Shown piece after piece: positions 23,367-34,985 of a DNA stretch of 64,000 bases. Under the pieces are notes generated by a model, which saw only the letters and a program-made list of their open reading frames with translations, was not told where the DNA came from and ran no database searches. Numbering within the stretch: position 1 is the first letter of the stretch; each line of letters opens with the position of its first letter. The position numbers were made by a program, and so were the translations under genes. Source of the stretch: Ustilaginoidea virens (lineage: Eukaryota > Ascomycota > Sordariomycetes > Hypocreales > Clavicipitaceae); contig NC_057318.1 of NCBI RefSeq assembly GCF_000687475.1, positions 1,240,001 to 1,304,000 on the forward strand, in the 5' to 3' direction.

Positions 23367-25274
23367 CTATCCCGTCCTCTGCCGAATTGTTCGTGAACGT
23401 CTTTGAACTACTCCATGGGGTTTCGCAGACTTCGGGCTACTGGTACTGATTCTTCCAACGGAGGAGTCTGCATCCGTTATGCGCCTGGCCTCCTGCAAGC
23501 GTCTACTCCTTCGAGGCTGCACAGAAGAATCCACAAGGGGGTCGGAAGCGATATCTGATACAGAAACCAGCTTTAGTACCTCGGTCATTTCAGAGCCATC
23601 TGGCTGTCGTCTGGGGGAAGTCCTGTTCCTTCTGTAGGCCTTGGAAATCTTGGACGGACGAACTGCTGGACCAAGAGCGGTACGTGGTAATTCTGGAGCA
23701 AGCCCAGCCTCGACAGATACCTCTCTCTCGCCTCGTCGCGCCCCCGACAGCAAGACAGAGCGTCCAGCCTCTCTTCTCTTTGCTTGGTAGCGTTCTGAAC
23801 ATGATGCAATGGAAGGCAGGCTGGGATCGCCATTCGATAATCTCACAGGATCGCTGCCCGGACATGCCTCTTGAAGAGGATCGTCTATGTGACCATCTGC
23901 TGCAGCCGGTAATGGACACGCGATTCGCTCCGCTCCCGCTCGTAATGTCGCCGGTTCGTGGATGTTGTTGAAGACTGAACACGAGAACGACGATGTGACC
24001 TGTTCTCCCGGATACGCCCCAAATAACGGCCTACAAGGTACTTCGCTGGGTCCGCGCCTGTCCTCGACCGCACCAACCTCGGGAGGGACAGAATCATTAC
24101 CCATTTCCTCACGTAGCATCTCCTCGATGGACTGTTCATGCTTCCACGACATCCCGGGCAGTATACCCCATTTCTTGTTCCATATTCCTCTTCTTACCCA
24201 GGTATTCTTGACTCTCTCATAGGCCCTCGTATTAATGTCCGGAGGAGTCGAGACGATGGAGTTTTGAACGTTAGGCTCGGTCGGGGTGTGGCCGCGCTCT
24301 GCTCTTGCCTGAAGGGCAGCTTGCTGTCGATTTGGGTGCATTTGGTTGAGGTCAGAGAAGTTCAGAGTTTCGGGGAGACTCATTTCTTCTTGAATCCGCT
24401 CGCGTTCTTTCGAAACCTGATAGGCGAACTGATAGTATGGGCGCGACGCCTCACGTTCAAGTTCCCGTATGCGCCGGCACTCCTCAATCGTTCGCAACTC
24501 TTCGGCGCTCTTCGATCGTCTCGGCTTCGATCCTCTTTGCTCAAGAGGCGGGCAGAAGAGACGGGTCTCAGCACGAGCCGCTTTATCCTTGTTCGACTCA
24601 AACTCAGAGTCGAGTGGTTCTTCGTGCTTCCACCTCCAAACGTTCTTGGTTTCCCACTTCTCGTTCCATATTCCCTGCTCAACCCAGCGTTTCTTGACGT
24701 TCTCCTCCGCGAGTTTGTAGAAATCTGTACCGGCTGGGTGACGGCTTGTTCGAGACCCATCTTCTTGGTAGAGCCGATCTATCTCCTCGCTCTTTTGGGC
24801 CTTGAATTGGTTGGAAGGAAACGATGCCCGACGCTCCCGTATCAGTTTCCATTTTCGTTTCTCGTGGCGTCGTTGTTCATCACTTTGCAGCTCAGGGCTC
24901 TGAGATCGGGTTGAGTTGTGTGACACGAACGATCTGTAGGATGGCGGGGATTCGCTGAACCGCGCTCTTGCACGGTGGAGTCGCTGCGGATCTTCGACAA
25001 GCGCTGTTAGGGCGTCATCAGCTGCAACCAGCCCGTTTTCACGAAATGCATCAGCCATAGACAAGCTTTCGTCCAGAATAGTGGAGGACGGCCGCTGGTG
25101 CAACGGATGAGCACAATGCTGGGTTTCATGAGCGCTGGAGGGGTTTCGCGGGCTGGGCTTTTGCCTAATGAGATCCATTTTTATGGGCTGCATCGTGGCG
25201 TTCGGCTGCGCCCCATGATTGGCCAGTAGCGTTCCATCCCACCTGAACAGAAGCTCTGAAGCCGGCTGGCGCAT
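23367..25274 (-). CDS. Unknown protein with a duplicated Trp-rich module
   Basis: This is a single-exon frame of 635 aa starting at the ATG at 25274. I do not recognise the family. It contains two related modules. One, at about 190-218, reads ENVKKRWVEQGIWNEKW...WRWKHEE. The other, at about 352-380, reads ERVKNTWVRRGIWNKKW...SWKHEQ. Between them lies an Arg/Glu-rich helical stretch. The protein is highly charged and probably largely disordered outside the modules. The C-terminal third has Arg/Ser-rich, nuclear-looking sequence (QPRRSRRLQEARR). It starts only 129 bp from the glycogenin ATG, in divergent orientation, and borders the AT-rich island, which suggests an accessory gene. No signal peptide or membrane segment is seen. 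The long uninterrupted frame supports it being real; the function is unknown. Confidence 0.65.
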   Translation of the reverse strand: MRQPASELLFRWDGTLLANHGAQPNATMQPIKMDLIRQKPSPRNPSSAHETQHCAHPLHQRPSSTILDESLSMADAFRENGLVAADDALTALVEDPQRLHRARARFSESPPSYRSFVSHNSTRSQSPELQSDEQRRHEKRKWKLIRERRASFPSNQFKAQKSEEIDRLYQEDGSRTSRHPAGTDFYKLAEENVKKRWVEQGIWNEKWETKNVWRWKHEEPLDSEFESNKDKAARAETRLFCPPLEQRGSKPRRSKSAEELRTIEECRRIRELEREASRPYYQFAYQVSKERERIQEEMSLPETLNFSDLNQMHPNRQQAALQARAERGHTPTEPNVQNSIVSTPPDINTRAYERVKNTWVRRGIWNKKWGILPGMSWKHEQSIEEMLREEMGNDSVPPEVGAVEDRRGPSEVPCRPLFGAYPGEQVTSSFSCSVFNNIHEPATLRAGAERIACPLPAAADGHIDDPLQEACPGSDPVRLSNGDPSLPSIASCSERYQAKRREAGRSVLLSGARRGEREVSVEAGLAPELPRTALGPAVRPSKISKAYRRNRTSPRRQPDGSEMTEVLKLVSVSDIASDPLVDSSVQPRRSRRLQEARRITDADSSVGRISTSSPKSAKPHGVVQRRSRTIRQRTG

Positions 25275-25403
25275 TGACGACTTGGGCTTTGATCACGGTG
25301 CCCTAAGAAAGCAAAGCAAGGCAAGGAAGGAAGCTTTATTGCGAAGCTTGTTCCATAAATTAAGCTTTGCACGATCGGAGAAATCCAGACGGCAACTAAA
25401 CTC
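25275..25403. promoter_or_regulatory. Very short divergent promoter
   Basis: Only 129 bp separate the start codons of the Trp-module gene and glycogenin, so the two probably share promoter elements or have very short leaders. AAGCTT-containing purine/pyrimidine-rich sequence is present but no motif is decisive. Confidence 0.5.
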
Positions 25404-28275
25404 ATGATGCTGACGATGAGGCCCGTGCCGGGTGAGGAGCTTTACGCAACGGTACGTTGATCCCCTTTAGCTGATCCATGATGCAACCGCGTCTCGACGA
25501 CACGAAACGACACGACACGACACGACACGACACGACGCGGCAACCTGGCCAGCTACCTGGTACCTAGGTAGCCTTGGATGTCGTGATAGACTCGATCGCA
25601 CCCTCGAACCGCGGAGCAAGGGGTTGATGGTTGACGGGGTGGTCCCAAGTGCATCCATACGCTCGGTTGCTGACCATTTGGCAGCTGCTTTTGAGCGATT
25701 CATATCTCCCGGGCGCTTTGGTTCTCGCGCATTCATTACGCGATGCCGGGACAGCCAAGAGAATTGCTGTTTTGGTCACGTTGGACTCGGTTTCGGCCGA
25801 CGCAGTATCCCGACTAAAGGCACGTGTACTTTCCCGTCATCATCGTTGTCATCATCATCACCATCTTCGTCGTCGTCGTCGTCGTCGTCGTCTTCTTCTT
25901 CTTCTTCTTCTTCTTCATCACCATCACCGACTTTGTGGCGAGCTCATGCCATCCATGCCAAGCCCAAAACTCTTGACTGATTGATTGCGGTCCGGCCGGG
26001 AACCCCAAGTTCTTCCAGACTGTCTTTGACTATGTCCTCCCCGTGACCCCTATTCGCACCAGGTATCCTGGAAACCTGTACATGATGAACAGACCCGACT
26101 TGAATTCGACCTTTACCAAGATCAACCTTTGGAAGCAGACACAGTGTTCCAAGATTGTGTATATCGACGCAGATGTAGTAGCTTACCGAGCCCCCGATGA
26201 GCTTTTTGATTTGCCCCAGCCCTTTTCGGCTGCCCCTGACATTGGCTGGCCAGACATTTACAACACGGGCGTCATGGTTCTGACCCCAAACATGGGTGAC
26301 TACTATGCCATGTTGGCCATGGCGGAGAGGGGAATCTCGTTTGATGGTGCCGACCAAGGTCTCATAAACATGCATTTCAAGCAGAGCGTCAACCGCTTGT
26401 CCTTCACTTACAACGTGACACCGTCTGGTCAATACCAATATCTACCCGCCTACCGTCATTTCCAATCTAGCATCAGCATGGTACACTTCATCGGCGTCGA
26501 TAAGCCTTGGTTTGCTGGCCGTCACGCGTCCTGCGGCAACGCCGGGCTCAGGGACATGGTCGGCCACTGGTGGGCTGTTCATGATCGCCATTACAGAGCA
26601 GACGAGGTACGTGTGTGTCGCTCTCTCTGCCGTCTGGTCTTTTTTGTTTTTTTGTTTGCAGCAAAGTGTCGGTACGTCTGACCAGCATGAACGCTAGAGC
26701 ACCACCCTTGACCAATCCAGCCAAGGGCAGAAGTGGCAACGAGCCGCAGCGCTTGGTGATGCTGTTCAGCATCATGGTTCGGGGGTCCCTTTGCCAGACA
26801 GCACCAACGTCGGGCATCAGCCTCCTCTGGAGCGGCAAGGTGAGTATCATCCCTCCATCATCACCATCATAGACGGTGGAAACTATTTGTTGTTGCGTGA
26901 ATGCCCAACTCCCTACCCTTGGACCGCTTCTCCCGCAAACAGCCGAGCTAACCCAGGGCTTCAGCCAAAGTTATCACGGATTCTTCCAATCCTCATCCCC
27001 CCCCAACCTTGTATGAGCCTGCTACAGCGCAAAACCTGGATCAACCTCCCTGCGTGATGGTGAATAACTGGGATGCACAGAGGTGCGACTTGCTAAACCC
27101 TTCCTTTCCTGCGTAAAGTATTTCAAACATGGTGATGCTGAAGCCTCGTCTCCATTTCCAGGCAGTCTCCTCCAGTCGGTTCAAAACCAGAGGCCGTCGA
27201 CTTTCCTTCTGTTCACTACGACATGTCGCGTGACACCACCCCTTTTGTCCCTCCTATACGCTATCCCAGTCCACCTCAGAATATGTGGTTTGAAGTCCCC
27301 AAGGAACCTCCTGGTGCCTGGACTGATGGGCCCCGTCGCATATTCCCATGGGAAGACAAGCAACCCAAACCTGCACGCTCATTCATCAGTCGGCTGTCCC
27401 ATGAACGGCCCGAGCCATCGCCAGAACTTGAACCTGAAGATGATGGTCATCTGTCGTCTTTGATGGTGCCGCCCCGCAACAACAGTCTGTCTGATCCCGA
27501 GCATGAACCCTCGGACGCCCGCGCTGGAAACAACGTGCCCGAGTTTGACGCGGGGACTCCAAGTGCCGGTCCTGACAGCCCGTGGACGTCCTTTTCGCGA
27601 AACAACGCCTGGGACGAGATACCCGAGATCGGTCGATACGTCGAGGGCTTGCAGAGGCATCATCACGCAAGGAGCCGAGCAGTAGCTGCTGTTCGTTCGA
27701 CTCTGCCGGGTCCTCCGATGGGCCGCCCTGAAGGCCTCCGAATGCCGAGAGCACTCAGGGTGACGGATTTCCCGACGGGGGCGGAGCGACCCAGTCTCCC
27801 AGTGACACCAGCACCCATCAAGCGCCCGTCTCGCTGGGGCGGAGACGGCAATAATGTCGGCGGCAACGCGGAAGCGCAGGTGTTTCCTGCAGCCCAAGGC
27901 GTTCCAGCACAGTCAGAATGGGTATGTGTGCACGGGAGGCGCTGGGGGCTGGCCGACTGTCGATGCCTCATGAACTTGGCTGACGCGCTACATCCTCCAA
28001 AGGATCCCGCCGTGCAGCTTCAGAAGTTGGCCGAGCAGCAATCAGAGGCGTTGCTGCGCAAGCTTGGTGGTGGACCCGTCGTGCCGGGCGCAAGGACAGA
28101 GTACCAAACACCATCAACACCATCAACACCACCGCTTCTCCTCGACTCTGTGCCACGGCAAGCATCGCCGGGGATCGTCGTCGGCTCCCAGGCGATGAAC
28201 CACGGCCCAAATTGCTTGCCGGACCAGCAAGTTGCGCCAGAGGCCGAGTTGGCCGAATCGACGCTGACCAGCTAA
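25404..28275 (+). CDS. GLG1: Glycogenin (self-glucosylating primer of glycogen synthesis)
   Basis: This GT8 glucosyltransferase starts glycogen chains from UDP-glucose on its own tyrosine and binds glycogen synthase. Seven exons (25404-25451, 25685-25819, 26019-26606, 26698-26839, 26965-27082, 27162-27921, 28003-28275) join in frame to 687 aa. Family features are LLLSDSYLPGALVLAHSLRD near the start, the Mn/UDP-binding DxD in YIDADVVAYRAPDELFD, YNTGVMVLTPN and DQGLINMHF. The NNWDAQR motif near residue 340 is conserved, and a C-terminal QLQKLAEQQSEALLRKL block probably serves synthase binding. The long Pro/Ser-rich C-terminal half is normal for filamentous fungi. Intron 2 (25820-26018) uses a GC donor (AAG|GCACGT), and introns 1 and 2 carry simple repeats. 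In-frame ATGs at 25404, 25407 and 25416 all fit as starts. Internal exons 4 and 5 are the least certain. Confidence 0.9.
25858..25930. repeat. CAT/TCG/TTC microsatellite inside glycogenin intron 2
   Basis: Consecutive CAT/CAC, GTC and TTC triplet runs fill the middle of the GC-AG intron. They make poly-Ser or poly-Arg ORFs that are shadows. Confidence 0.9.
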
Positions 28276-28948
28276 TCAATATCACACACAGACTGTCTGG
28301 CACGGCGTGGCATATCCGGTCGTTGCGTCTTTTCACGCAGTTTCAAATCACTGGCCTTGGCCTTGGCCTTTTTCTTTCTTTTTTTTTTTTTTTAATTTCC
28401 CGCCCCTTGCAGCGTAAACTCTTTGTCTCATGGTTGGATCACTCCACAGAAACAGACTACGCGAAACCCAGGCTTGGAGGCTTGGAGGCTTCAAATTTTT
28501 CATGTACACCCGGAGCTTTGATCCCACCCATGCTGTTCACGAAGCATGGCATTTCGACAACGAAGCCATGTGAGTCTTGTCTACCTTTTCCGACGTTGCT
28601 CATCCTGCTCGCTCGCCGCACCTCGGTACCTCGACAAGGTGACCGGACGACGCATGCGTTCTGGCTAGTATATCATGGGTGCCTCAAACCATACACTTCG
28701 CGCCAGGTTTACATAATTGACTTGCGTGACGACATTGACAGACAAGTGCCAAGCCTTCCCTATTCGTAATGTAGCAAAGCGCAATCGAATAAATTCTGGG
28801 GTAAAGCCTGTCATGGAATGGAATAATGAATTGCATTTTGCACGGCATCTCTTGGAACATCATCTTCTGCCGCGAATGGAAAAGTCACGTCGTGTCTTTC
28901 AGGTTAATATATAGAGAGAGTTCCACCAAGACAGCTTTTTCAGTTTCT
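28276..28948. other. Convergent 3' region of glycogenin and HRD1
   Basis: No gene is seen. It contains a poly-T tract at about 28379-28393 and should hold both 3' UTRs. Confidence 0.6.
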
Positions 28949-31690
28949 TCAGTTCTCGTCCTCCTCGTATGAATCTTCCACGGTGGCAGCCCTGCCTTTT
29001 CCTTTCCCACCGACATCCTGAGAGAGCTCATTGCTAGCTTGAGCCGCGTCGCCTGAAACCAAGTCACCGCCACCAGACCCAGACCCAGCTGTGGCCAGTT
29101 GCTCGCTTTTTTGTTGCTCTTCAGTAGGTTCCAGGTGATCAGATGAACGGACGTGGCTCTCGGGCACATCGTGCTGGGACTGATGGGCCAGCAACTGAGA
29201 AGGGACCTCGTAGTTCGGTGGGATCGGCCTGGGCGCTGCCATGGGCGTTGCCGTGGGCGCAACACCTGTCGTATTGGACACGTTCGTCGCAACATTCTCT
29301 AGAATCGACCTCACAGCCCCATCTCCCGAGACATTGGTCCCTGCTATTCGGTCGTCATCCTCTGGCATTGCGTTCACAGACGTTGGCTCGAAGTCCATGG
29401 CCGCATGTTGAGGATTGTCAAGTTCGCCAGAAGCGGAAGTTTCGGCCGGATGCATCGATTGCTGTGGCTGTGGTTGTTGCGTCTGGGATCCATTAAGCCT
29501 CTGCAGAGGAATTAATGACCAACCAGGCGGCAAGGTGACGCCGTGCGGGAGCTCGGGACTACCGGCGGGAATCGCCGAACCATTCGGCACCGGCCCATGG
29601 CGAACTACGAATGGGCTGCCGAATGAGGGAATACCATGACCGGGGGAGGCCAAAGCCGTGTGGGTATGGCCTTGAGCCAGATGATGGAAATGTTGAGCTG
29701 GGGGCAGCGTTATATTCACCATCCCATTCACCATCGGCAAAACTGCAGGCTGAGACCTGAGTGAAGGGTCCTGTTGCGGTCGCCGCTGGCGAAGGCGCTG
29801 GAGCTCCGTCATCAGCAGATGAGCCACTTGCACTTCCTGTTGTGAGGCTTGCAAGCTTTCAACTTCTCGTCTTATAAGATTCTCCGTTTGCGCGAGCAGA
29901 TTGCCGATTTGCTGAACATTATCTCCTGCTTGGGGCTGGTTTTGGTTTGGCGTCGATGTCGGCCCCTGAGTCTGATTTCTCTCGTCTTGGCCGCCGCCAA
30001 TCCGTTGAACAATTTCGCGAGCTTGCTGGGCATTAGCACCGAAAGCTAACCGCAGAGGGCCGATATTGAACACCCTAGCGCCACCGCCCCTCGGCGGAGC
30101 GGGCTGACCGTTGTTGTTGTTGTTGTTGTTCAAAGGTTGCCCGCCATTCAGTCCATTGTTATTGAACGCAGGTTGTTGATGCCGATCGGGTACTTGGGCA
30201 ACGTTGTCCAGCTGGAACCGCTGACCAGCTGGTCTGTTCACCCCACTTCCGGCACGGTTTATCGCAACAGGGCTTCTGCAAGTCGGGCAGACCTGTTGAC
30301 GTTCGAGCCAACTCTTCAGACATCCAAGATGCAGTACATGGCCGCAGGGGAGTTTCTTTGGGCGGGCCCTGTTTATTGCGCTAGGTTGATTAGCTGGATC
30401 CCAGAGTCGCATCTCCTCTCGACAGATGATGCATGTGTTCTCTTGCGAGAGTTCAACAACGGTGGCGTCGGGATATTTGCTCATTTCCCGGATAGCGCGT
30501 CGATATCGCAAAAGCGCATTCAGTCGCTTGATGAAATCTCGCGACGTCATGAAGAGGTCTCTCATTATGTGTATGGGTAAACCATAGAATCTGAGCAGCA
30601 TACAGAAGAAGGCGACATAGATGCCGAGTTTGATCATGTCTAGTAGAGAAAAAGGTTCGTTAGACGAGTCCGGAATTGGGACCGGCAACAGCGACTTACC
30701 AGTAACCAAATCCAGCCACAGCACCCATTCTCCCTTTGCTGCCCACCCTGGAACTTCAATGTCCATCTCATCGATATCCTCTTCCTCATCCGGTATTGGT
30801 TCCTGATGTGAGTTGTGCTCGTGACCGCTGGCTGCAGCCTGATCCCTGGCCCGGACCATGGCTTCCCGTCGTCGGCTGAGCTCTAGCCTCCGCTCGGCCA
30901 GACGTTGTCTGGTTTGAACACTTACAATGCTCTGCTCGGTAATCGAAAGGACATAGCGGGCTGCTGTTCGCCATGAACATGTAGCCAAGACGGCGAACTC
31001 AAAGAGAAACATTACCATCATGTTCGGCCGAGCTTGTCTTATTACCGTGTCGATGGTGTATTTGAGGATCCAGACATCATAAATGAAACTCAGGGCAAGA
31101 GAAACACTCAGCCTCAAGTGGAATAGTCTTGGGTTTGCGGGGGGTTGCTGTTCCAAGAATTCCACCCGGCCATCCCCAATCCATCCCCAGACTTTTCCGG
31201 TGACGAGGGTAGTGAACATTACAAGGAACCAAGCACCTATCTCTTCCCGAAAAATGGTCATGGCAAGACATGTCTCCGTGATGGCGAACCAAGCCCGTTC
31301 AGTAAGCTGCTCGACTTCGACAGCTCGCAAGGTACCGTAGCATAGTTTGGTGAGGCCGTAAACGAAGCTGCTATATAGTAGAAGAGTGAAATTCACCAAG
31401 ACCTGGGGTACGACTGTTAGCAGGACCGCAAGTGTGTTTAAACAGTGTGGCAGATCATCGTGTCCCTTACAAGCAAACAGAAATTGCTTTGGGCCAGGTA
31501 GACCATCGCAGAGTAGAAGTTAGCCCGCTGCTGGAACGCGGAGATGATGACAGCCCCAGCGAGGGCCGTGGAGACCTATAGAAAACGGGGAGAAGTTAAA
31601 ACCGATGGTCACTTCCATCATGCGATGCTTGGTGAAGCTCCAAGAGGACGGCAGAATCATATATACCCCGGCGTACCAGCCCACGCGCAT
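28949..31690 (-). CDS. HRD1: Hrd1/Der3 ER-membrane RING E3 ubiquitin ligase
   Basis: This is the core channel and ligase of ER-associated degradation. Exons 31690-31667, 31575-31471, 31402-30700 and 30639-28949 join in frame to 840 aa. Exon 1 is only 24 nt and encodes MRVGWYAG; the join continues [21 protein letters not shown], which is strongly conserved. The N-terminal 270 residues contain several hydrophobic membrane segments and the conserved [13 protein letters not shown]. The RING-H2 lies at about 347-398 (CIIC...[13 protein letters not shown]...CPTC), with the metal ligands intact. The long C-terminal tail is Gln/Pro/Asn-rich and disordered. Intron 3 (30699-30640) is 60 bp, in frame and stop-free; removing it gives the conserved [15 protein letters not shown]. 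It is convergent with glycogenin. Two CACGTG E-boxes lie upstream (31853-31858 and 31966-31971). Confidence 0.95.
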
Positions 31691-32734
31691 TTTGGGCATT
31701 GGAGCTGTTTCTGCGTGAGTGATTTCGAAACAAATTCATCGGTTTCGTTTGATTCCTTATCCTCCTAACTCGACCTTGACTACCTAGGAGGTAGGTGAGT
31801 GGAATAGAGTTGGGTGTCTGATGCCACGTTATGACACCAGTGACCTTGATAGCACGTGACATGCGGACCAGTGGCGTATGCAGCCGTATTGATCATTTGT
31901 GGCGCCACCAGATTTACGAGAGGTGGCCCGAGCATCGGCCGAATTCGGCTTCGGAAGCTCAATCTCACGTGACTCATGCCTTGTACGTAGTTCTCCTTGG
32001 AATTTCTGGTAAAGAACCCGTAAATCAAAAGGACCATTGCCTCTATTGCAATCGCTTCCGGGAAAGCCCTATTAGATGTGGAAGAGAAACTTGCGTTGTG
32101 AATAGCTTCAATTCGACTATTGTGATAGCGACTAGTGACCATTGTGCTGTTCAGGGTTGTAATGTTGATAATCACAACTTCTGATGATGTGAGTCTTGCG
32201 TGGCGACAGTTTTCGGCAATTACGGCTCAGTATGTTGCGAAAAGTACCAGAGACCACCGGTAACGACTATCTTTAGCCACTTCCGCCACGGGTTGAGTGC
32301 TCGTTAACTCGACGCTTGAAATATAGTGTTGAAGAACCAGACCCTTGTATACGGGGGAAAAGGTTGCTGAGATCTACTAGACGGTGAGATTCTGCCCTAA
32401 TAATCTATTACCACTACGTAGCATCCTTCGCAGCAACAATCCTTCACAGCAGGCTTCTATTATTGTAGATATTTACTATAGCAGCCATGAGAAATGGACT
32501 TTTTATCGTGAATATATTAATGGAAGCAGATCATTTGCACGACCGGATATCCCTACTTTCCCTGCCCCTAGGACGTCGATGAATTTGGCGGCATCGGACC
32601 TAGTATACTGAACATGAGGAACAGGACTCGATAAATTGAAGAAGAAAAAAAAAAAAAAAAAAAAAAAAAAGGAAATGATACCCATGAAACCGTCCGATTA
32701 TGTAACATGTACGCATATAGAAAACATATTTGCC
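31691..32734. other. HRD1 upstream region and RSM10 3' flank
   Basis: I see no gene in this 1-kb gap. It contains the HRD1 promoter, with CACGTG at 31853-31858 and 31966-31971, and a 26-nt A tract at 32645-32670 about 65 bp beyond the RSM10 stop on the minus strand. An open minus-strand frame near 31780-32175 has no recognisable content. Confidence 0.55.
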
Positions 32735-33504
32735 TTAGGAGTGCGCCGGTGACCGTTGCAAGCCGGCAGCTTGCTTTCCTCGTTGGCTATTAAGCAGCTC
32801 TTCCACTTTGCTGACGCTCCCCAAAGAGATTTTCTGACCTAAATGTGACCATGAGGCATCGAGTTGCTGCATTCGCGCATCCCCTGTCTCGCCCTCAAGA
32901 TCAAGGCCAGATTGAGTAAATTCCCAAAAGTTGGCCTTCAAGCCGACCCCGTAATACTGATGCTTTCGCAGGTACGCGAGCCATAATTGTACTGTCTCGG
33001 GATGCCCATCCTTGATCTGAATCAACCTACGCAGCGTGACACGCTCAAAGTTCTCTTGAGCTTTCTTGAAAATAAAATGACTCTTGGGTACCGTCCACCG
33101 TTCGACAAGCCGAGGCAAAGGAACCGGACCGTAAGCTGGTAGCCCCAGATAATAAGCAGCTCTCAAGGCGAAGTCGGCAAAAAACTCAAGGGGCTGAGTG
33201 CTGAAGGAGCGCAGTTGCAGATCACACGAAGGCACCCCGAACTCGGCCTGTCTCTTCAAGGGCTTAAGATGAAGGGCCTGGAGAGGCCTGGGTTGGCGGA
33301 TATCGTCCTTGCTCGGTTCGGTTTGGACTGCTGCTGATGATGCAAAAACGCGCGGGATAAGACTTTGGGCGAGTTTTTCTTGCGAAAGACTATGACGAGC
33401 TTAGTTTGAGCAGTTACATAACCGATCGTGTTGGGAGTGACGGACAGTGAACACGGCCTCAACCTGGATGCACTATAGGTTGGAAAACCGCGGAGGCTTG
33501 ACAT
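32735..33504 (-). CDS. RSM10: Mitochondrial ribosomal protein uS10m (Rsm10)
   Basis: This is the small-subunit protein S10 of the mitochondrial ribosome. Exons 33504-33464 and 33389-32735 join through a GTTGAG donor and a CATAG acceptor to 231 aa. Residues from about 80 on carry the uS10 fold: SCDLQLRSFS, FADFALRAAYYLGLPAYGPVPLP, ERWTVPKSHFIFKKAQENFERVTLRRLIQI and DGHPETVQLWLAYL. The N-terminal 70 residues are basic/Ser-rich and fit a mitochondrial targeting sequence. The first-exon start (MSSLRGFPTYSAS) is chosen because it keeps the phase and gives such a presequence; an upstream in-frame codon also exists. The core identity is firm, the N terminus less so. Confidence 0.9.
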
Positions 33505-34146
33505 TGTTCTGTTTATGAGATTTGATGACGTTGTGCGCACAGCCATGGGTCATGCGAGCAAAGTTCCCAGCAAAAAAAACGACCGGAGATAATGGAAGAA
33601 GACTTGGCTTTTGCTTAGGTAGGAGGAAGCTGAGGCTGGAGGCAGCGCACGGGCCACCGAAACACTTTTCTGAGTGGACTTGCCTTGAACACTTGTACTG
33701 GCCTTTACGGACTAAAGACTCTTCAAACTCTCTCATAGGATGTACGCCGTATCCGGCGACTAGGTCAGGATTTATGTTTTTTATATTTTACTTTTATTTT
33801 CATTGTTACAGCATTATTGGCTCATCTTTTCTCTGGCGTCAATCTGTCCGCTGACTGTCGGTGCTCGATGGTTCCTGTTCTCCAGGAAAGAGCTCCGATA
33901 TGATACGCGAGCAGTGTCTGGCATGTCGCCCGCGTCGCTGCTACGATCCAAGGCTTGATTTGGTCAAACCAAGGGCCGATATCATATATACCCCGTCAAT
34001 AACGCTGCAGTGCTCCACGTCCAACTTCAAAATTCACGGGCATAGCAGAGATATACATGTCACAGATATAGCAACATGGGGAAATTGCGCAGCGAACTGT
34101 CGATAGTCCAAGAGCGCACTCCGAACAAGACAGCCTGCGAGCTCTC
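33505..34146. other. Gap between RSM10 and FCF2
   Basis: About 640 bp serve as the RSM10 promoter and FCF2 3' flank. I see no supportable gene. The sequence is T-rich near 33775-33800. Confidence 0.6.
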
Positions 34147-34985
34147 TCAATGACGCCGTTTTCTTCGAGAAGTAAGCCTTTGATAGAAAGATTTCTTCCC
34201 AGACGCCTTTTGTCGTTGAATGCTGGCATATTTGTCCTGAAGCTTTTGTCCGTCCACGTCTCTAATAACCTCATTTAAAAACGTGTTTGCTCCCTCTCTT
34301 CTGGTGCGCTTGGCACCAAATCGCTCACCATGACCTGCAACCATGGTTCCAACCTGCGAGTATTCTGGCGGTGTGAATCTCATTGCTTTCTTCTGATGTT
34401 TCGGGTCCAATAGACCTCGCATGCGTAAGAGTTGCCACTCGCGTTTGAAAGCCGGTGTTGCTTTTGTTTTGGGCAAATTAAACCAATCTGATCCAGCAGT
34501 TTCCTATTGAGCAAAGTTAGCCATGATGATCATCGCCGCACCGGAACTACTTCAAGGTGCAAAGCGGCGCCGCTGTTCTCTCCAAAGGGATTCAGAGTAA
34601 CTATGATGTACAGGATCACGGAATCAAGGGACGATGGTCCAAAACGGATACTAATCCCATGTCAAGATGCCACAAAGTGGCTGCGTCTCATCATTATCCC
34701 TTTGGTCTTGGTTTTTCTCCTTTCAAGTAATTTAAAGGATCAAAGCAACGAAATCAAGTCAAAAATCAAAGGGTAAAATCTTACATCTTTGTTTCTTCCT
34801 GCGACAGGCTCTGCGTGAGGGTTACGGATACTACAAGGAGTCTGAGGCTTGTAGGCTTTCACCTGGCTTGGAAATATTCTAGTTGTTGGGGGCATAGCCT
34901 TTGCCACCGACGACGTTTCAGACTCGAGCCGCTCCTCTGCCTGTCGCAGCAAGTCGAGAATTTGGCCTCTCGAACTGTCGCACAT
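34147..34985 (-). CDS. FCF2: Fcf2-type pre-rRNA processing protein
   Basis: This is a nucleolar factor of the SSU processome, needed for early pre-rRNA cleavage. Exon 1 (34985-34785) and exon 2 (34503-34147) join at GAT|GTAAGA and CAATAG|GAA in phase 0, giving 185 aa. The Fcf2 domain runs through exon 2: AGSDWFNLPKTK, FKREWQLLRMRGLLDPKHQKK, PEYSQVGTMVAG, then a basic C-terminal tail ending in RRKRRH. Exon 1 supplies an acidic/helical N terminus (ILDLLRQAEERLESE). The 281-bp intron is long for the region and could hide a further small exon, although the two exons already close in frame. It is divergent from HAP5. Confidence 0.88.

Noticed and set aside
24138..24914. 258-codon plus-strand frame
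   Set aside because: Antisense shadow of the Trp-module protein.
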